Source of the DNA: Trogon surrucura
Lineage: Eukaryota; Chordata; Aves; Trogoniformes; Trogonidae
NCBI GenBank assembly: GCA_020746105.1
Contig: CM036617.1
Coordinates: 134,443,845-134,507,844, forward strand
Length of the DNA stretch: 64,000 nucleotides
Direction of reading: 5' to 3'
In this document: piece by piece, positions 21,913-33,239 of the stretch
Layout: every line of letters begins with the position of its first letter
Numbering within the stretch: position 1 is the first letter of the stretch
The notes under the pieces: generated by a model
What the model saw: the letters and a program-made list of their open reading frames with translations, nothing else
The model's database searches: none
Told to the model about the DNA's origin: nothing
Position numbers and translations under genes: made by a program

Positions 21913-24900
21913 CTAAATAGGGAAAGAGAAGAGGGAGGGAGCTCACTAACAGCCAATGGCAGGGTAAGTGCATTCAAGGATGTCAGAAATGCCCCACTGG
22001 ATCAGGGTAATGTCTCACAGCCCACTGCCCTGTCTCTGACGGTGCTAATGAGAGATACTATTCTGAGGGAAGAGCAAGTCCCTTCCGTGATCCCCTGGTG
22101 TATATACAGCTGTTGCACTGGGGACATTAGAGACTACAACCCTGCATAGTCCTTGTTCATGGACTCGTCATCTGTGAATGTCTCACCTTTTTCTGAACCT
22201 GCTTCAAAAATGCTCCAGATTCATTCAAAAATCACCTTAGTATTTGGTCAGGATAGGCAACTAAGGTGTCCAGCTGGTGGTGATGAGCATGTGGGAGATG
22301 GAAGGAGTGGAGTCACCAGGCTTACCTCACACTTGTAACATTTCATGTGGAAGTTTTTCTCTAGTGCCACCACACGCACTGTCTCATCCTTTCCAGGCTC
22401 TGGCATGATAGGCTCACTACAGACTGAGCAGCGTGGAGCATACTTTCTGCAACACAGAAAAATGTGGAAGAGACCATGACCATGTAGTGACATTCAATGC
22501 AAGTTTCTCACTGCAGTAAAACAGTACTAGCAGCAGAGAAATGATAAATCACAAAGAAGTTTAGGGAAAGCGACAAGACAAGTAGCCAGCAAAATCCATT
22601 TAAAGACAGAAAAGCTATGGTAGGCTAGCTTTTTCCAGCAACAATGACTGCTACAAGGTACACTGTTGACTCATTTTTAACTTCATGTCCAACAGATCAC
22701 ATGGGCAACTCAATGCCACATTCCAACAAAATTAAACAGGTGTAAGGCAATCTGCCTTCTTTCAGACATCACACACATGCTGTCTCCATACCTGTGGTAG
22801 TCACTGACACAGTGAGGCTGGTTGGCCTGGTCCACAATAAAAGAGGCCCCCTCCAGAGGGGTATGGCACATCACACAGGTGAAGCACTGGGGATGGTATG
22901 AGTTACCAGTGGCCTTCAGCATCCGGTCTGTGATGGTCTGTTTGCAGACACTGCACTTTTCCAAGGTCCCCTGAGAGCAGAGGAACAAGTCAGACACATT
23001 AATCCAACCCCTGACTCCTGGAAGGCTACACCACAGACAGACAAGATAGAAGGAGGAAGGGAAAACAAGAGAGAAAAACCACAGCAAGCTCAGCTCTCTC
23101 CAGCAGCTTTCATCCCACTGACTCACAGCATAGCAGTCCTCACAGAAGGGCTTCTCATCCACATTGTAGAACTGCTGCCCCTGCAGCTGCTTCTCACATT
23201 TGAAGCAGGTGAAGCACTCCACATGGAAGAGGCAGTCCAAGGCCCTCACAGCTGGCTGAGTTCGTGACAGGGGCTTCCGGCAGAAGCCACAGAGCTCTGT
23301 CAATGGAAGAAAGGGACTATGAGATGAAAATCCACCATAGTCTTAGTCCTACTTGCTGTCCACTGAGGGAACGCACCAGAAGTAGCAGCCTCTGCTGGGG
23401 GTGGATGCTCCATATCCTTCATTAGTTTTTGGGTCAACTTCTCCAGCTCTTCTACCTCCTTCATGGTCAGACAGGAATTCCCCCTGGGTGGATCTGCACT
23501 CGAGCCTGTGGGTCTATGCTGCAGGAAGAGGAAACATTCAATCCCAAAAGACACATATAGACAAGACTCCTTGCCACCCTGTCCCTAATAAATCTACTTC
23601 TCTCACGTTTACTTCTCTCTGTCTCTAGGGGCCAATCTCCCACTCACTGTGCTTGCTTCCTTCCACCTTTATGTGAAGTCCTATCCCTCTCCACCACTGT
23701 CTCTAGTTACATCTCTCAGATTGCTAACAGCTTCCCCGAGCCTGGGACATATCCTCTCTCCTTATCCTCCAAGTTCACTCTCAGTGATACTGTGCCTTTT
23801 CAAAGGCACTGGGTCCCATGGCTTTATCCCTTACCATGTCTTTTGCAGCAGCAGGATGTTCTGTGGGACGTGGCTTTTCCTGCACTTGGGGTTTTTCCCT
23901 CTGCTGGGCATAGGTGAAATTGGGAGGCTGTGGCCGAGAGGAGGGACCTGAAGGTGAAGGAGCTGTGAACTGAGTCTGAAGGGAGGTAGGATATCTTGTG
24001 GAGTTTGAGGGAGCCACAGGATCGCTGGCACTTGATTTGGACCCAGACTTAGGAGAGCCAGAAACAAGTGGTGTGGTGAGTTTAGCGGTAGGCTGGGCAA
24101 GAGGAAGAGAAGGGGGTGGAGGGACTGGTGCTAGGGGTTCCCTGTGTTGCTGTGGGGCTGCCCATGGAGTTGGAGAGGGGTTCAAATCCACTCCAGTGGG
24201 CTTGAAAGATAAATTTCCACTTGGCTTTGGAGTGAACTTGGAAGGAAAGGAATGAGGAGTATCTCTAGGTGTACATGGTATTTCCACATGTGCTTTTGGG
24301 GCCGATGGTTTCTCAAGAGAACCTGTAGATCCTGGAGATATCTGTAAAGGGAAGCAGCAGAGGGAAACAGGCACTTATCAGCAAGGTAGAAAATGTGCTG
24401 TCTATAGCAGTAAGTCAGCAGCTATTCCAGACCCACAACACTGAGCTCCCACGTTGTTATGTATTTAGCAGACCTAACAAGTTACAAGATCTATGCTTTC
24501 TGGTCCTTCATATACACTTCTGTGCTATGGTTTATCCAGACATTTTAATCTTCAGTAGCATCCTTCTTTATACCTCCGTTCAGTAAACCAGTCATCGCTT
24601 CTTCCACCTGCAACAGTCTCGAGAGCTCACCTGGGATTTGAAGGGGTCATTCTTCTCCATGTCATCCAACATTATGGACAGTGAGTCAATCTCAAGATCA
24701 ATGCTGCTCATCTTGCCACGTACCTACACCACCATCCATGAGGAAAGAGGGAGCAGAGCACATTACAGGAACAGCCAGAGAACTGGGTATATCCCCTTAC
24801 AATAGCAGATTTTGACACTTTAGACTGTGGTACAGATCTGCTCCTTGCTTTGAGGGGACAGCAAGTCGGTGAGGTTGAACAGTCTCCAAGGTGGTCAGAC

Positions 24901-27900
24901 ACTGGAATAGACTGCCTAGGGAGGTGGCTGAGTCGCCATCCCTGGATGTGTTTAAGTGTCACTTAGATGTGGTGTTGGGTGATACGGTTTAGGGGTGAAC
25001 TTGTAGTGGTTGGACTCTATGATCCCAAGGGTCTTTTCCAACCTGCAACTGTTCTATGATTCTATGTCTATGAACAGTGGGGAAAATGCAGAGCCTGAAG
25101 AAACTCACAGAGAGACTTAGGTGGGAAAAAGACATCCGGAGGTCTCTAGTTCAACAGCCTGCTCACAGCAGGGCTAACTCCCAAGTGAGACCATGTTGCT
25201 CAAAAGCCTTGTCCAGATGACTTCTAAACATCCTCAAAGATATGGATTCCCCAGCCTCCCTGGGCATCTGTGCCAATGTTGAGCCACCCTGATTTTAATT
25301 CTGTCCAATGGGAACTTCCCTTGCTGCAACATGTGTCCATTGTCTCTTGTTCTCTTGTTGTGCCCCAGTAAGAAGAATCTGTCTTCTCTCCAGCTCTCCT
25401 TTAGGTATTGCAGACTGTAGTTAAGAGCCCTACCTTGGCCTCCTCTTCTGCAGCCTGAACAAACCCAGCTCTCACATCAGGTGCCCCAAACCCAATGACC
25501 ACTATCATCTTTTTTTGGACCGCACCTAGTTCAGTATTCCTCTGGGGTTACTATACCAAGGAGCCCAGTCAGATACAGTCCTCCAAGATGCAGTCTCACC
25601 AGCACAGAAGAGAGAAATAATCACTGTCCTCGTCCTGCTGACTCCACTCTCGCAAAATGCAGCCCAGCATGTGGTTGGCTTTTATTGCCAAAAGGGTGCA
25701 CTGCTAGCTCACATTCAACTCGCAGTCCACCAAGAACCCCAAGTCCTTCATCTGCAGAGCTGTAGCCTGGCCAGTTGACTCTAAGCTGTGCTGGTGCATT
25801 TTCCACTTGCCCAGATCTCAGGGCTTTCTGCTGCTGAGTTCAGAGAGTAACAAGAAGCTGTCCCAACTCAGAAAGCATCACAAGAAACTATACTTCTCTT
25901 GATCTCACTCACCTCTGGGGCAGGTACCTTGCTCACAGGCCCTTCATCGAACATTGGTGGAGGAGGAGGAGAAGGAAAAACTTCTTCTGGGGCTGGTGGA
26001 AAAGGCTCTTCAAAGGGTGGTGGAGGTGGGGGAAAAGCACAGTTTAAGGAGAAACTTGCCTCTTCTCCAGGTGGGGGAGGAGGTGGCAGTGGCAGCTCTA
26101 TGAGGAAGAGTGAGAATAAAAGGAAGCTTGGATTATTTCTTACTCTTAGCCAGTACAAACCCCTGGAGGGGTCTTAAAGGTATTACAGCAAGTAATTCCA
26201 CAGTACCCAGGGGAACCCAGCACCCATCAAAGACAGTTGAACTCTACAGGCTGTCTTTCACCTTGTCCAAAGCTATTTGCCATCACGTAAACTTTCCTCA
26301 GTAGCTACTGCAATTAGTCTCTAGGAATAGTTGTATAATTGGAAAACATGTCCTTTCCCACTCCTCCTCTCATACTTCGGTCCCTAGCACATGCTTCCAA
26401 GTGAGGAACCATCTCAGACTGCTGAATACTGAGCAGCATTAGAAGGAACGACAGCAGACAACCCAGGACCCTAAAGAGCCTGCATTATTACAGGAAAATA
26501 AACTAGTACCTCACAGCTGGCTAGTAACCACTACAAGAAACAAGTGGAGGGGAAAAAAGCATGTAGGACCAACTACTACTTAAGTGTATGAGGAATCTTT
26601 GAAACTGCTTTATTTTTCTGGGAGATGAAAACAGCTTTCCTTTTGGAGGCTAAAATGCCCCCATACTTGATACAGATTAGGACATGAGTAATTTTCCAGA
26701 ACCCTTTTAAGCAGGCTGAAAAGCACCAGAGTGCCTCAGTCTCCAAGAAAAAAAAAACACAACACACCATAGTTTGCACCTATTCATATTTGCTGAAGAT
26801 GTAGTAAAAAATGTCTCTTTTTGCATGTTCCACAACACAGTCAAATAAATGTGAATCCTCTTCCCTTTACCATGTATAGAAGAAGTTGGCCTCCTATTCA
26901 AGCAGGGAAGAACACCGAAGGCAAGGAGGCATAACTTCCATATGCCTTCTTCTGCACATCCACCTTTCTTCCTAGCTAACCCCAATCAGCAGTAGGGTGA
27001 AAGAACACATTTTTCACTCCTGCTACTCCATGTGCAACTTTTAATAGCAATAATGGAATTGTGTCATCTTTATATCCAGCTGTTGTCAGGACTTCTCATC
27101 TGTAACCTAAGGGAGATAATACTGCCCTTTCAGAAAATGAAATCTGAAATCTTATTAGCCAGTGGAATGCATAAACTGCACTGGTATGCACCACCTCTTC
27201 CAAGCCTTCTTGTGCCAAAAAAATTCTGCTGGGTGCAGGCTGGGGGAGGGGGGAATACTAGGTTTGTACTTTTTCTTTGAAACTGTGTACAGTTTGGGAT
27301 CAAGTTTGTATTTGTGTTTACGGAACTGATAAAGAATATTGCAGGAACGAAGTCCTGATCTGCTGTCACATTGTTTCAGATGCACCAGAAGTCTGTTCTA
27401 TGAATTATACAAACAAAAAAGTTCCCCACAAAGTTATTATACCAGATTTATAGAACGACCAATACTAAATATAACATTCCTACAGCAATACTAATTTAGA
27501 CCTTCTGTCATTTAAGACAATGTGACCAATTGCTATGGCTTTATGATAAACCACTGTTTGTTTGGGAAGTGTATAAGAAAGGGAGAGAAGGACTGAAGAG
27601 ATGCATCACAGAAGGATCAAATCAGATGCACTTCTCTCACGGCTGAGTTTTGGTGGTTCACCTGTACAGATGCCTTGCTGGCAGCCCTCACCCAGTGGTG
27701 AGGCAGCAGCTTAACCCAAATGGTTCTTTTGTTCATCTCCCTGTCAAGTTAGTTCCTCCATAATAAGCTTTATAAGGAAGGGAGACGTGGAGAAAACACC
27801 ACCCAATCCTCCATTCGCACCATATTGAGAAATAATTTTTAACATCTATTTGTCTGCTTTGGTAATTCACATAATATATTTGTGTCAGTTTGAGATCTTC

Positions 27901-29373
27901 CAATAGATACATCCCTAATCCACACAACTAGGGCAGAAAATCATAAAGTCTAAACTGGGACCTTGGATTAGAGATACAAGATTCCAGCCAACAACACACG
28001 AGAAAAAGATCAGAGTTAGCTGGTACAGTTCTAGGAGATAGAAGCACCAACATGCTGAAGCCCTCATGACTTCAGAAATAATAAAAATGGCTTAATAACT
28101 TGTCTTCTCTGAGGACAGCACCAGCCTTCCTCCTATCAGGTCAGCTGCCCACTAACTTAGCGTGCTAATCCAGAAAACATTAGTGCTGCACAGTCTATGC
28201 TAGACAGTGAAAGAAATTTAAAACAGCAGTTAGCATTATCTGAAAATACATATCCCAACTGAGGTGAACCCTGATAGAGAGTCAGGGTAATGTGAAGCAT
28301 CAAGCATTAGCAAGAGGTCCCCAGGGAAATTTCCAGCAGTCCCAGGCTGATCAATTCCAACTACGGAGTCACACAACCAGGAACCTTCTGCTTCTTAGAG
28401 GGCACAAAACCAGCCAACCAATGAAAACAAAACAACAAAAAAACCAACACCCCATCACCACAGGAAATAAAAAACAAAAAACAAAAAAAACACAAAAAAC
28501 TAAAACAAAACCCCCCCACACTAAAGCAAGAAGTCACTCTACACAGGAAAACACACCCAAACCACTAAGAAAAAGTGTAAAATACAACAAGTCATGCAAA
28601 CTCTAAGTCTCACTTCCTGTTTATGACAGCTTTCACCATTTTTTCATACAATTATTTCTTTCTCCCCATCTCTAGCAGCAAAGATGGCAATTGTAGAGCC
28701 TATGAGAAGGATCTCTACAGCCAGAGACAAGGAACTTGAGCTGAGCTGAACCAACAAGAAGGAGAATAGCATGATTCATCACCATCAGGGTTAACTTTAC
28801 TGAAACATATTTGGTCTCAAACACGCTGGCCAGAAACTGATTGCAGTTACACAATTATGCACTCAGGGAATATTATGAAAAATCCATTGCATTTCTCCAG
28901 CATGAGATCAGGACTGCCTTCCTGCCTCTTTTCCTAATGGCAGTACTATACACTTTGAGATCCCTTTACTATCATTTTTAACTCCTCCTGGAATTTGCCA
29001 TCCTCTAGAGCAAGAGTATCCATCACTTATGCCCATGTTCTCATGTCTAGCCTAGTTACAGACCTCACATCCCGAGAATTTAGAAATGCATATTCTCGTC
29101 TGCCACGGCAGCCCTTCACCTACCTTCTGTCAGCAGGGACGTGGATGCTGATGGAATCTCCCCCACCTTCCCTATCTGAGCTCGCTGGGCACCAGCTCCA
29201 GGAGGTGGAGGCAGCGGTGACTCTGATGTACCCCCAGCCTTGAAGGGGTTCACCTTGGGTTTAGGGGCAACCACAGGTGCAAACTTTTTCTGTGGGTTGT
29301 AGAAGGAAGGGGTAGAAATGTTGATACTGACTGTGGATGTCATGCGGGTCCCTGAGGCACCTGGGGAGGCCAT
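21802..29373 (-). CDS. ZYX: ZYX, zyxin (complete, 585 residues, 9 coding exons)
   Basis: Adaptor protein of focal adhesions and actin stress fibres that recruits Ena/VASP proteins and alpha-actinin and can shuttle to the nucleus. Minus-strand coding exons in order: 29373-29124, 26097-25913, 24723-24631, 24341-23835, 23518-23377, 23296-23127, 22970-22792, 22446-22326, 21912-21802. The phases close exactly to 1758 bases with TGA. Residues 29-44 ([16 protein letters not shown]) are the alpha-actinin-binding region. Proline-rich EVH1 ligands follow at F105 (FPPPPPP), F116 (FPPAP) and F124 (FPSPPPPP). A leucine-rich export-signal candidate lies near 361-380 ([20 protein letters not shown]). Three LIM zinc domains fill about 395-582. 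Chicken zyxin is 542 and human 572 residues. The start ATG is chosen because [11 protein letters not shown] resembles the chicken N-terminus. The gene is convergent with EPHA1, as in mammals. Confidence 0.95.
22326..22446 (-). CDS. ZYX: ZYX exon: LIM2 end and LIM3 start
   Basis: This 121-bp exon encodes [34 protein letters not shown] and carries the first zinc ligands of LIM3. It follows TGTTGCAG and ends GAG|GTAAGC. Confidence 0.95.
22564..22647. repeat. 84-bp direct repeat, copy 2 (ZYX intron)
   Basis: Direct, ungapped partner of 21171-21254, in the intron between exons 22446-22326 and 22970-22792. Confidence 0.85.
22792..22970 (-). CDS. ZYX: ZYX exon: LIM2
   Basis: This 179-bp exon encodes [38 protein letters not shown] and [13 protein letters not shown], the LIM2 zinc-binding Cys and His set. 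It is bounded by TGCTCTCAG and ACAG|GTATGG. Confidence 0.95.
23127..23296 (-). CDS. ZYX: ZYX exon: LIM1
   Basis: This 170-bp exon encodes [38 protein letters not shown] and KPFCEDCYA, a complete LIM1 ligand set. It is bounded by CATTGACAG and GCT|GTGAGT. Confidence 0.95.
23377..23518 (-). CDS. ZYX: ZYX exon: linker with candidate nuclear-export signal
   Basis: This 142-bp exon encodes [20 protein letters not shown], the conserved leucine-rich segment known in zyxin to act in nuclear export. The donor is TCTG|GTGCGT. Confidence 0.92.
23835..24341 (-). CDS. ZYX: ZYX exon: central proline- and serine-rich region
   Basis: This 507-bp exon (169 codons, phase 0 at both ends) encodes a low-complexity region rich in Pro, Ser and Thr, ending in the conserved zyxin segment [18 protein letters not shown] and then KDM. 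It is bounded by TTTACAG and ATG|GTAAGG. It is the least conserved part of the protein. Confidence 0.92.
24631..24723 (-). CDS. ZYX: ZYX exon: conserved DLEIDSL segment
   Basis: This 93-bp, phase-0 exon encodes [20 protein letters not shown] and DPFKSQ, a short acidic motif preserved in vertebrate zyxins. The acceptor is GTGTAG and the donor CCAG|GTGAGC. Confidence 0.92.
24870..25066 (+). mobile_element. CR1 LINE 3' end
   Basis: CCATCCCTGGATGTGTTTAA, GTGGTTGGACTCTATGATCC, TCTTTTCCAACCTGCAA and TTCTATGATTCTATG mark a short CR1 copy in a ZYX intron, antisense to ZYX. Confidence 0.85.
25110..25840 (-). mobile_element. CR1 LINE, older subfamily, 3' half
   Basis: The reverse complement shows the end of CR1 ORF2 and 3' region: GATTCCCCAGCCTCCCTGGG, TTGTGCCCCAGTAAGAAGAA, CTCCTCTTCTGCAGCCTGAA and GTGGTTGGCTTTTATTGCCA. 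It is heavily mutated. It lies head to head with the plus-strand CR1 at 24870-25066. Confidence 0.8.
25913..26097 (-). CDS. ZYX: ZYX exon: Ena/VASP-binding proline repeats
   Basis: This 185-bp exon encodes [48 protein letters not shown] and KVPAPE. The phenylalanine-led polyproline motifs are the ligands for EVH1 domains of Ena, Mena and VASP. On the plus strand the exon is a G-rich purine tract. Confidence 0.95.
26098..29123 (-). other. ZYX: ZYX intron between its first two coding exons
   Basis: About 3.0 kb with no family recognised except an A/C-rich low-complexity block at 28425-28530. Confidence 0.6.
28425..28530. repeat. A-rich (CAAAA)n-like low-complexity block
   Basis: Runs such as AACAAAACAACAAAAAAACC, AAAAAACAAAAAACAAAAAA and CTAAAACAAAACCCCCCC. 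No adjacent retroposed gene is recognisable. Confidence 0.7.
29124..29373 (-). CDS. ZYX: ZYX first coding exon: start codon and alpha-actinin-binding region
   Basis: The exon begins at acceptor CTGCCAG|GTGC (first base 29384) and the ATG is at 29373. It encodes [20 protein letters not shown] and [13 protein letters not shown], then [12 protein letters not shown], all conserved in chicken zyxin. The donor is GAAG|GTAGGT. The 11 bases before the ATG are 5' UTR. Confidence 0.95.
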
Positions 29374-29660
29374 GTTCTTAGCACCTGGCAGGAAAGAAGA
29401 GGGAGCAAACCTATATTAAGTCAGCCACAGTAGGGAGAAACATGTGAAACACAATACAGGAGTTTAAGTCCAGCCAGAGGCTGAGGCACCTGAGCAGAGC
29501 AGAGAGCACTCGCAGGATCAGTGCAGGAGAAAGGAGGAACAGAAACTGCAGACAGATCAAATGAGGCAGCACGCTTCACCATTTCGACTCAGGATGGCAT
29601 CAACCACAAAGGGGTTCTTGCCACAGAGAAAACCAGGCTCTTCGCTGCACTCACACAAAG

Positions 29661-29935
29661 AATCATAGAATAGTTTCAGCTGGAAGAGACCTTGAAGATC
29701 ATCTAGTCCAGCCTTTGTCCCAGCTCTATCAACCTACCAAACCACATCCCTCAGCACAACATCCACCCATCTCTTAAACACCTCCAGGGACGGTGACTCA
29801 ATCACCTCCCTGGGCAGCCTGTTCCAATGGCTGACAACCCTCTCCGTAACGAAATTCTTCCTAATATCTAATCTGAACATCCCCCAGCACAACTTAAGGC
29901 CGTTTCCCCTTGTCCTGTCACTCGCCACTAGGGAG
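29661..29935 (-). mobile_element. CR1 LINE 3' end
   Basis: AATCATAGAATAGTTTCAGC, GGAAGAGACCTTGAAGATCA and TCTAGTCCAGC, then ORF2 end sequence (CTCCAGGGACGGTGACTCAA, CCTTGTCCTGTCACTCGCCA) on the minus strand. It lies between the first coding exon of ZYX and the CpG-rich tract. Confidence 0.88.
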
Positions 29936-30173
29936 AACAGACATGCTGGAGAGGCCAGCGGAGGGTCAGCAGAAGGCGCATCACCAGCTTTGCACACCAA
30001 GGCCCAGGTGCCCTAAGGAGGGTGCCCTCGTACCTGCTCAACCAGAACTGGAATCAGCATTTCCTCTCCCCCACCCACCCGATCACGACAGCCTGTTTCG
30101 CTCGACCTCAGCCTGCGACATGCTCCCCCTCCGCCCAACCCCGGCACCTTCCTCTGCATCTCCCATCCTTTAC

Positions 30174-30650
30174 CTGCAGGCCCCTGCATGCCGGAGGAGC
30201 CCGGGCAGCCGCGGCAGAACAACAGGGCGGGCGGGCAGGTCCTTGGCTGTCACATCCCCGGCCAGAGCCCACCCTGCTCTCTGGATCCCGCCTCCGCTTT
30301 CTCTTCTTCCCGCCCCAGGCGAGGCTGGCAGCGGCTCCCGCCACCCCCCGACCGGCTGCGCCGGCGCCCGCTCCGCCCCCGCCAGGAAGCGCCCGCTCCT
30401 CGGGTGCCGCCTCCCGGCCCTCTGGGGAGCCCGGGGCAGAGCCGGCGCCGCTGCGGCCGGGGCTCCGGTCCCGGGGAGCGGGGCGGGGGGAGTGCGGCAG
30501 CGGTTCTGCCCCGCGCCAGGCCCAGGCTGCGGAGTGGAGGCGGGGGCGAGCGCGGCGCTCGCAGCGTGCGGGCCTGCGAGCTCCTCCGGGCCACCTGAGC
30601 GGCACAGCCCCGCCAAGGCGGCGGCTATTTCGGGAGCCGCAGGTCCCTAA
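30174..30650 (-). promoter_or_regulatory. ZYX: CpG island with candidate ZYX non-coding first exon (proximal)
   Basis: Dense G+C and CpG. At its ZYX-facing edge a good minus-strand donor, GCCTGCAG|GTAAAG, ends an exon at 30174, and the next acceptor in this direction is that of the start-codon exon at 29384. The transcription start cannot be fixed from sequence. Long open frames here are compositional. Confidence 0.6.
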
Positions 30651-33099
30651 CGAGAGCCACCGATCTGGGATTTCCTCAGTCCTGCCATCCAGGCCAGAAA
30701 GCTCATCCGTGCTAGAAATCAACACGAGGTCAGTCAGAGGCTTTGTTGCAAAGCCTGGCGTGCCAACAGGCTTCCTAACACCCCAGCACAATAGCGCTTC
30801 CGCCAGCACGGGGGTTCTGTGCCAGCCTTGCAAGCTGGCATGTTCAAATCGGTGCCCCGCCACACTGCCGGTCTCTCTCACAAGGACAATAACAGCTGCT
30901 GGGACAGACAGCCCTGGCAGCATCAACATCCACGCACTGCTAACTCACGCTGGAGACGTGCGTTCCCTGTTCTAAACGCTCCTTCGATTCAGTGCGGTAT
31001 GGCAAGATACCTACAACTTGTAAGGGTTTCTTCACATCACACCCATGGGACAACACCGACAAATGTTAAGCCCACGCTGCTGCACTTTTGTTCCCTTCAC
31101 GCAGGGCTGAGGAGTTGTGTGGCTCTTTGACCAAACTCTTCTGCAGTTTCCCAAAGGAGGGAGAGGCTGCAACAGCCAGCAGCAGCCAAAAAGCTGCGCT
31201 GAACATCTCCCTCATGATCCAGCAAGGGAAAGGGCCAAAGCAGAAGAATAATTAGCAAGGTCTGTTCTCCATCCCTCAGACTTGTAAGGGCCACCAGACT
31301 TGCAAGTTGGAAGCAACTGACCAACTCCCTCCAATCTTCAGCTTCCCACCAAGCTACAGAAGCTATTAAAAGGATCTTCAGCCTCTCTTTAGAGACTTCT
31401 GCCCCAAGCTCCACTGTTTCACTATAGTGTAATAAGCTACCTGGTAGTAGTTCTTCCAGAATTGGAAGCATTATGAGCAGAACATCACAGTGACAACACC
31501 ACTTCTGCTTAAGATCCATACTGGGGTCAGTCAATGCAGAGACAGTCTTGGGACATTGGCTGCCTCACTTAAAAATACTGGCTTTGCTCTCAGCAGCTGC
31601 TATCTCCCTTAACCCAAAGCAGTCCATTTCCTGGCATGCCATGGCACACTAAAGGCCCTTTCTGCTCAGAGCTGTCTCCATCCAGCAGCTGCCCCTGCTC
31701 ATCCTCATGCCTATTTGCTGGTCCGCCCCCACAGAGACCGAACAGGCTGAGAGAGGCCAGCCTTGCAGAGTCACCCCCCTGGCCCCATGCCTTGCAGCAC
31801 TACCAATACCACCTAAGCCTAACCTGAAACACACAGCTTATGGGAGTCCTGTGGTGCTAAGTGTTTGTAAAAGCTACTGGAGAGGGAGTGTCACGCCAGC
31901 TGACCTAATCTCAGGTCCTTCTCACCCTCACATTTTCCCCGAGGGGAGAGATTTTTCTGCGTGCTGTAACAGCGCTTAAAATGACTCAAGTGGAGCTATG
32001 AGGAAAGGCGTCCCCAAAGGACACAGTCAGGATAGTTGCCTCATACACCCTTTCCCTCTAACAGAGGGCAAGATGTAGGAAGACAAAATCACGTGACAAC
32101 TCCCCCAGCAGCAGGGTCACCTCCCAGAAGGTCCCATGGTGGGTCTGCCACCTCTTACGCACCAGACAGCTTTCAGTTCTTTGACCCCAAGACACCACTT
32201 TCAATAGCTTGTGTTCTTTCCTGGAGTAGCAAAACAAAGAGGAACCTGAGGAAGCAGAGAGCTGAGTCTTCTTCTACACCTTTGTTGGCAGAAAGCACTA
32301 CCGTGGCTCCAGCCATACAGGGAGTCCCCAGAAAAACTAGCCCAGTACTGTGCTCCGACACACCACATCTGTCCTACCCCTGTTTGCCAACTTTCTACCA
32401 ACAAAGAGCGGTCAGAAGTAGAACTATAGCAAAAAACAACAACAACAAAAACCCCAGAATATGAAGTGAACAGGTTAAACAGATTTAGGCATTTTGCTTG
32501 TTTTCATCCTCTCCTACAAACTAATTCCAGAAAGTTCTCCTAGCCTGGCCCAAAGTTACAAAGCTTCAAAGAGAGCAAAGTCCTATCAGCTATGCAAGCT
32601 GCAAGGTAGAGGCTTAAAACTGGGCTGGGGGAGGGGGGGGTATTCAGAAGTAAAACTTCTCCCACATATGCTAGGCTTGCCTCCTCCCTGTGCAGGAAGG
32701 GGGCAAAAAAAAAAGAGGAAAGCCTCCAAGAGCTACGCAAACACATTTAAAACATTAGGAGGGTCTACGACTCTGCAAGCACTTGCATCTTCACATTCTC
32801 AGCGCACTCCCAGAGAGACAGAAACTCATACACAAATTTCATGCACAAAAGAGGCCCAGATTCCTCTCTCTCAAGCACATCTGGAAAAAAGGCTCCATAG
32901 GTGTCTCACTCATCCGTACGCACACAAAAGAGAGCTTGTCCCGAGGAAAACCAGGCAACACCCCCTTCCTCCCTCTTCCTCACCGCTGGAGCCATACACG
33001 TTTAGCTGACTCCATTTCACTGCGAAGGAAGAAAACTCAGACTCGCACACACGCGAACATCTTTTGCAAAAAAATCCCCTAGCAGCCACGACCACAGCT
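30651..33099. other. Sequence between the two ZYX first-exon candidates
   Basis: No repeat family, RNA gene or coding exon recognised. It would be ZYX intron if the distal first exon is used. Confidence 0.5.
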
Positions 33100-33239
33100 C
33101 AACCCCAAGGAGGCTGAAAGACTTTGCAGGAGCGGCGGTAGCGGCAAGGAACCCGCACCCCCCGACATGGGCGCACCCCTTACGCCAGCCCCAGAGCTGC
33201 GACAACAGCTTCTTCGCTGAGCAAAGAGAACAGACTCAC

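Noticed and set aside
30022-30975. 317- and 273-codon open frames on opposite strands
   Set aside because: They overlap in a CpG-rich tract, match no family, and owe their length to base composition.
31982-31988. AP-1 motif TGACTCA (also at 33809-33815)
   Set aside because: A seven-base motif is expected by chance at this density, and nothing ties either copy to a promoter.
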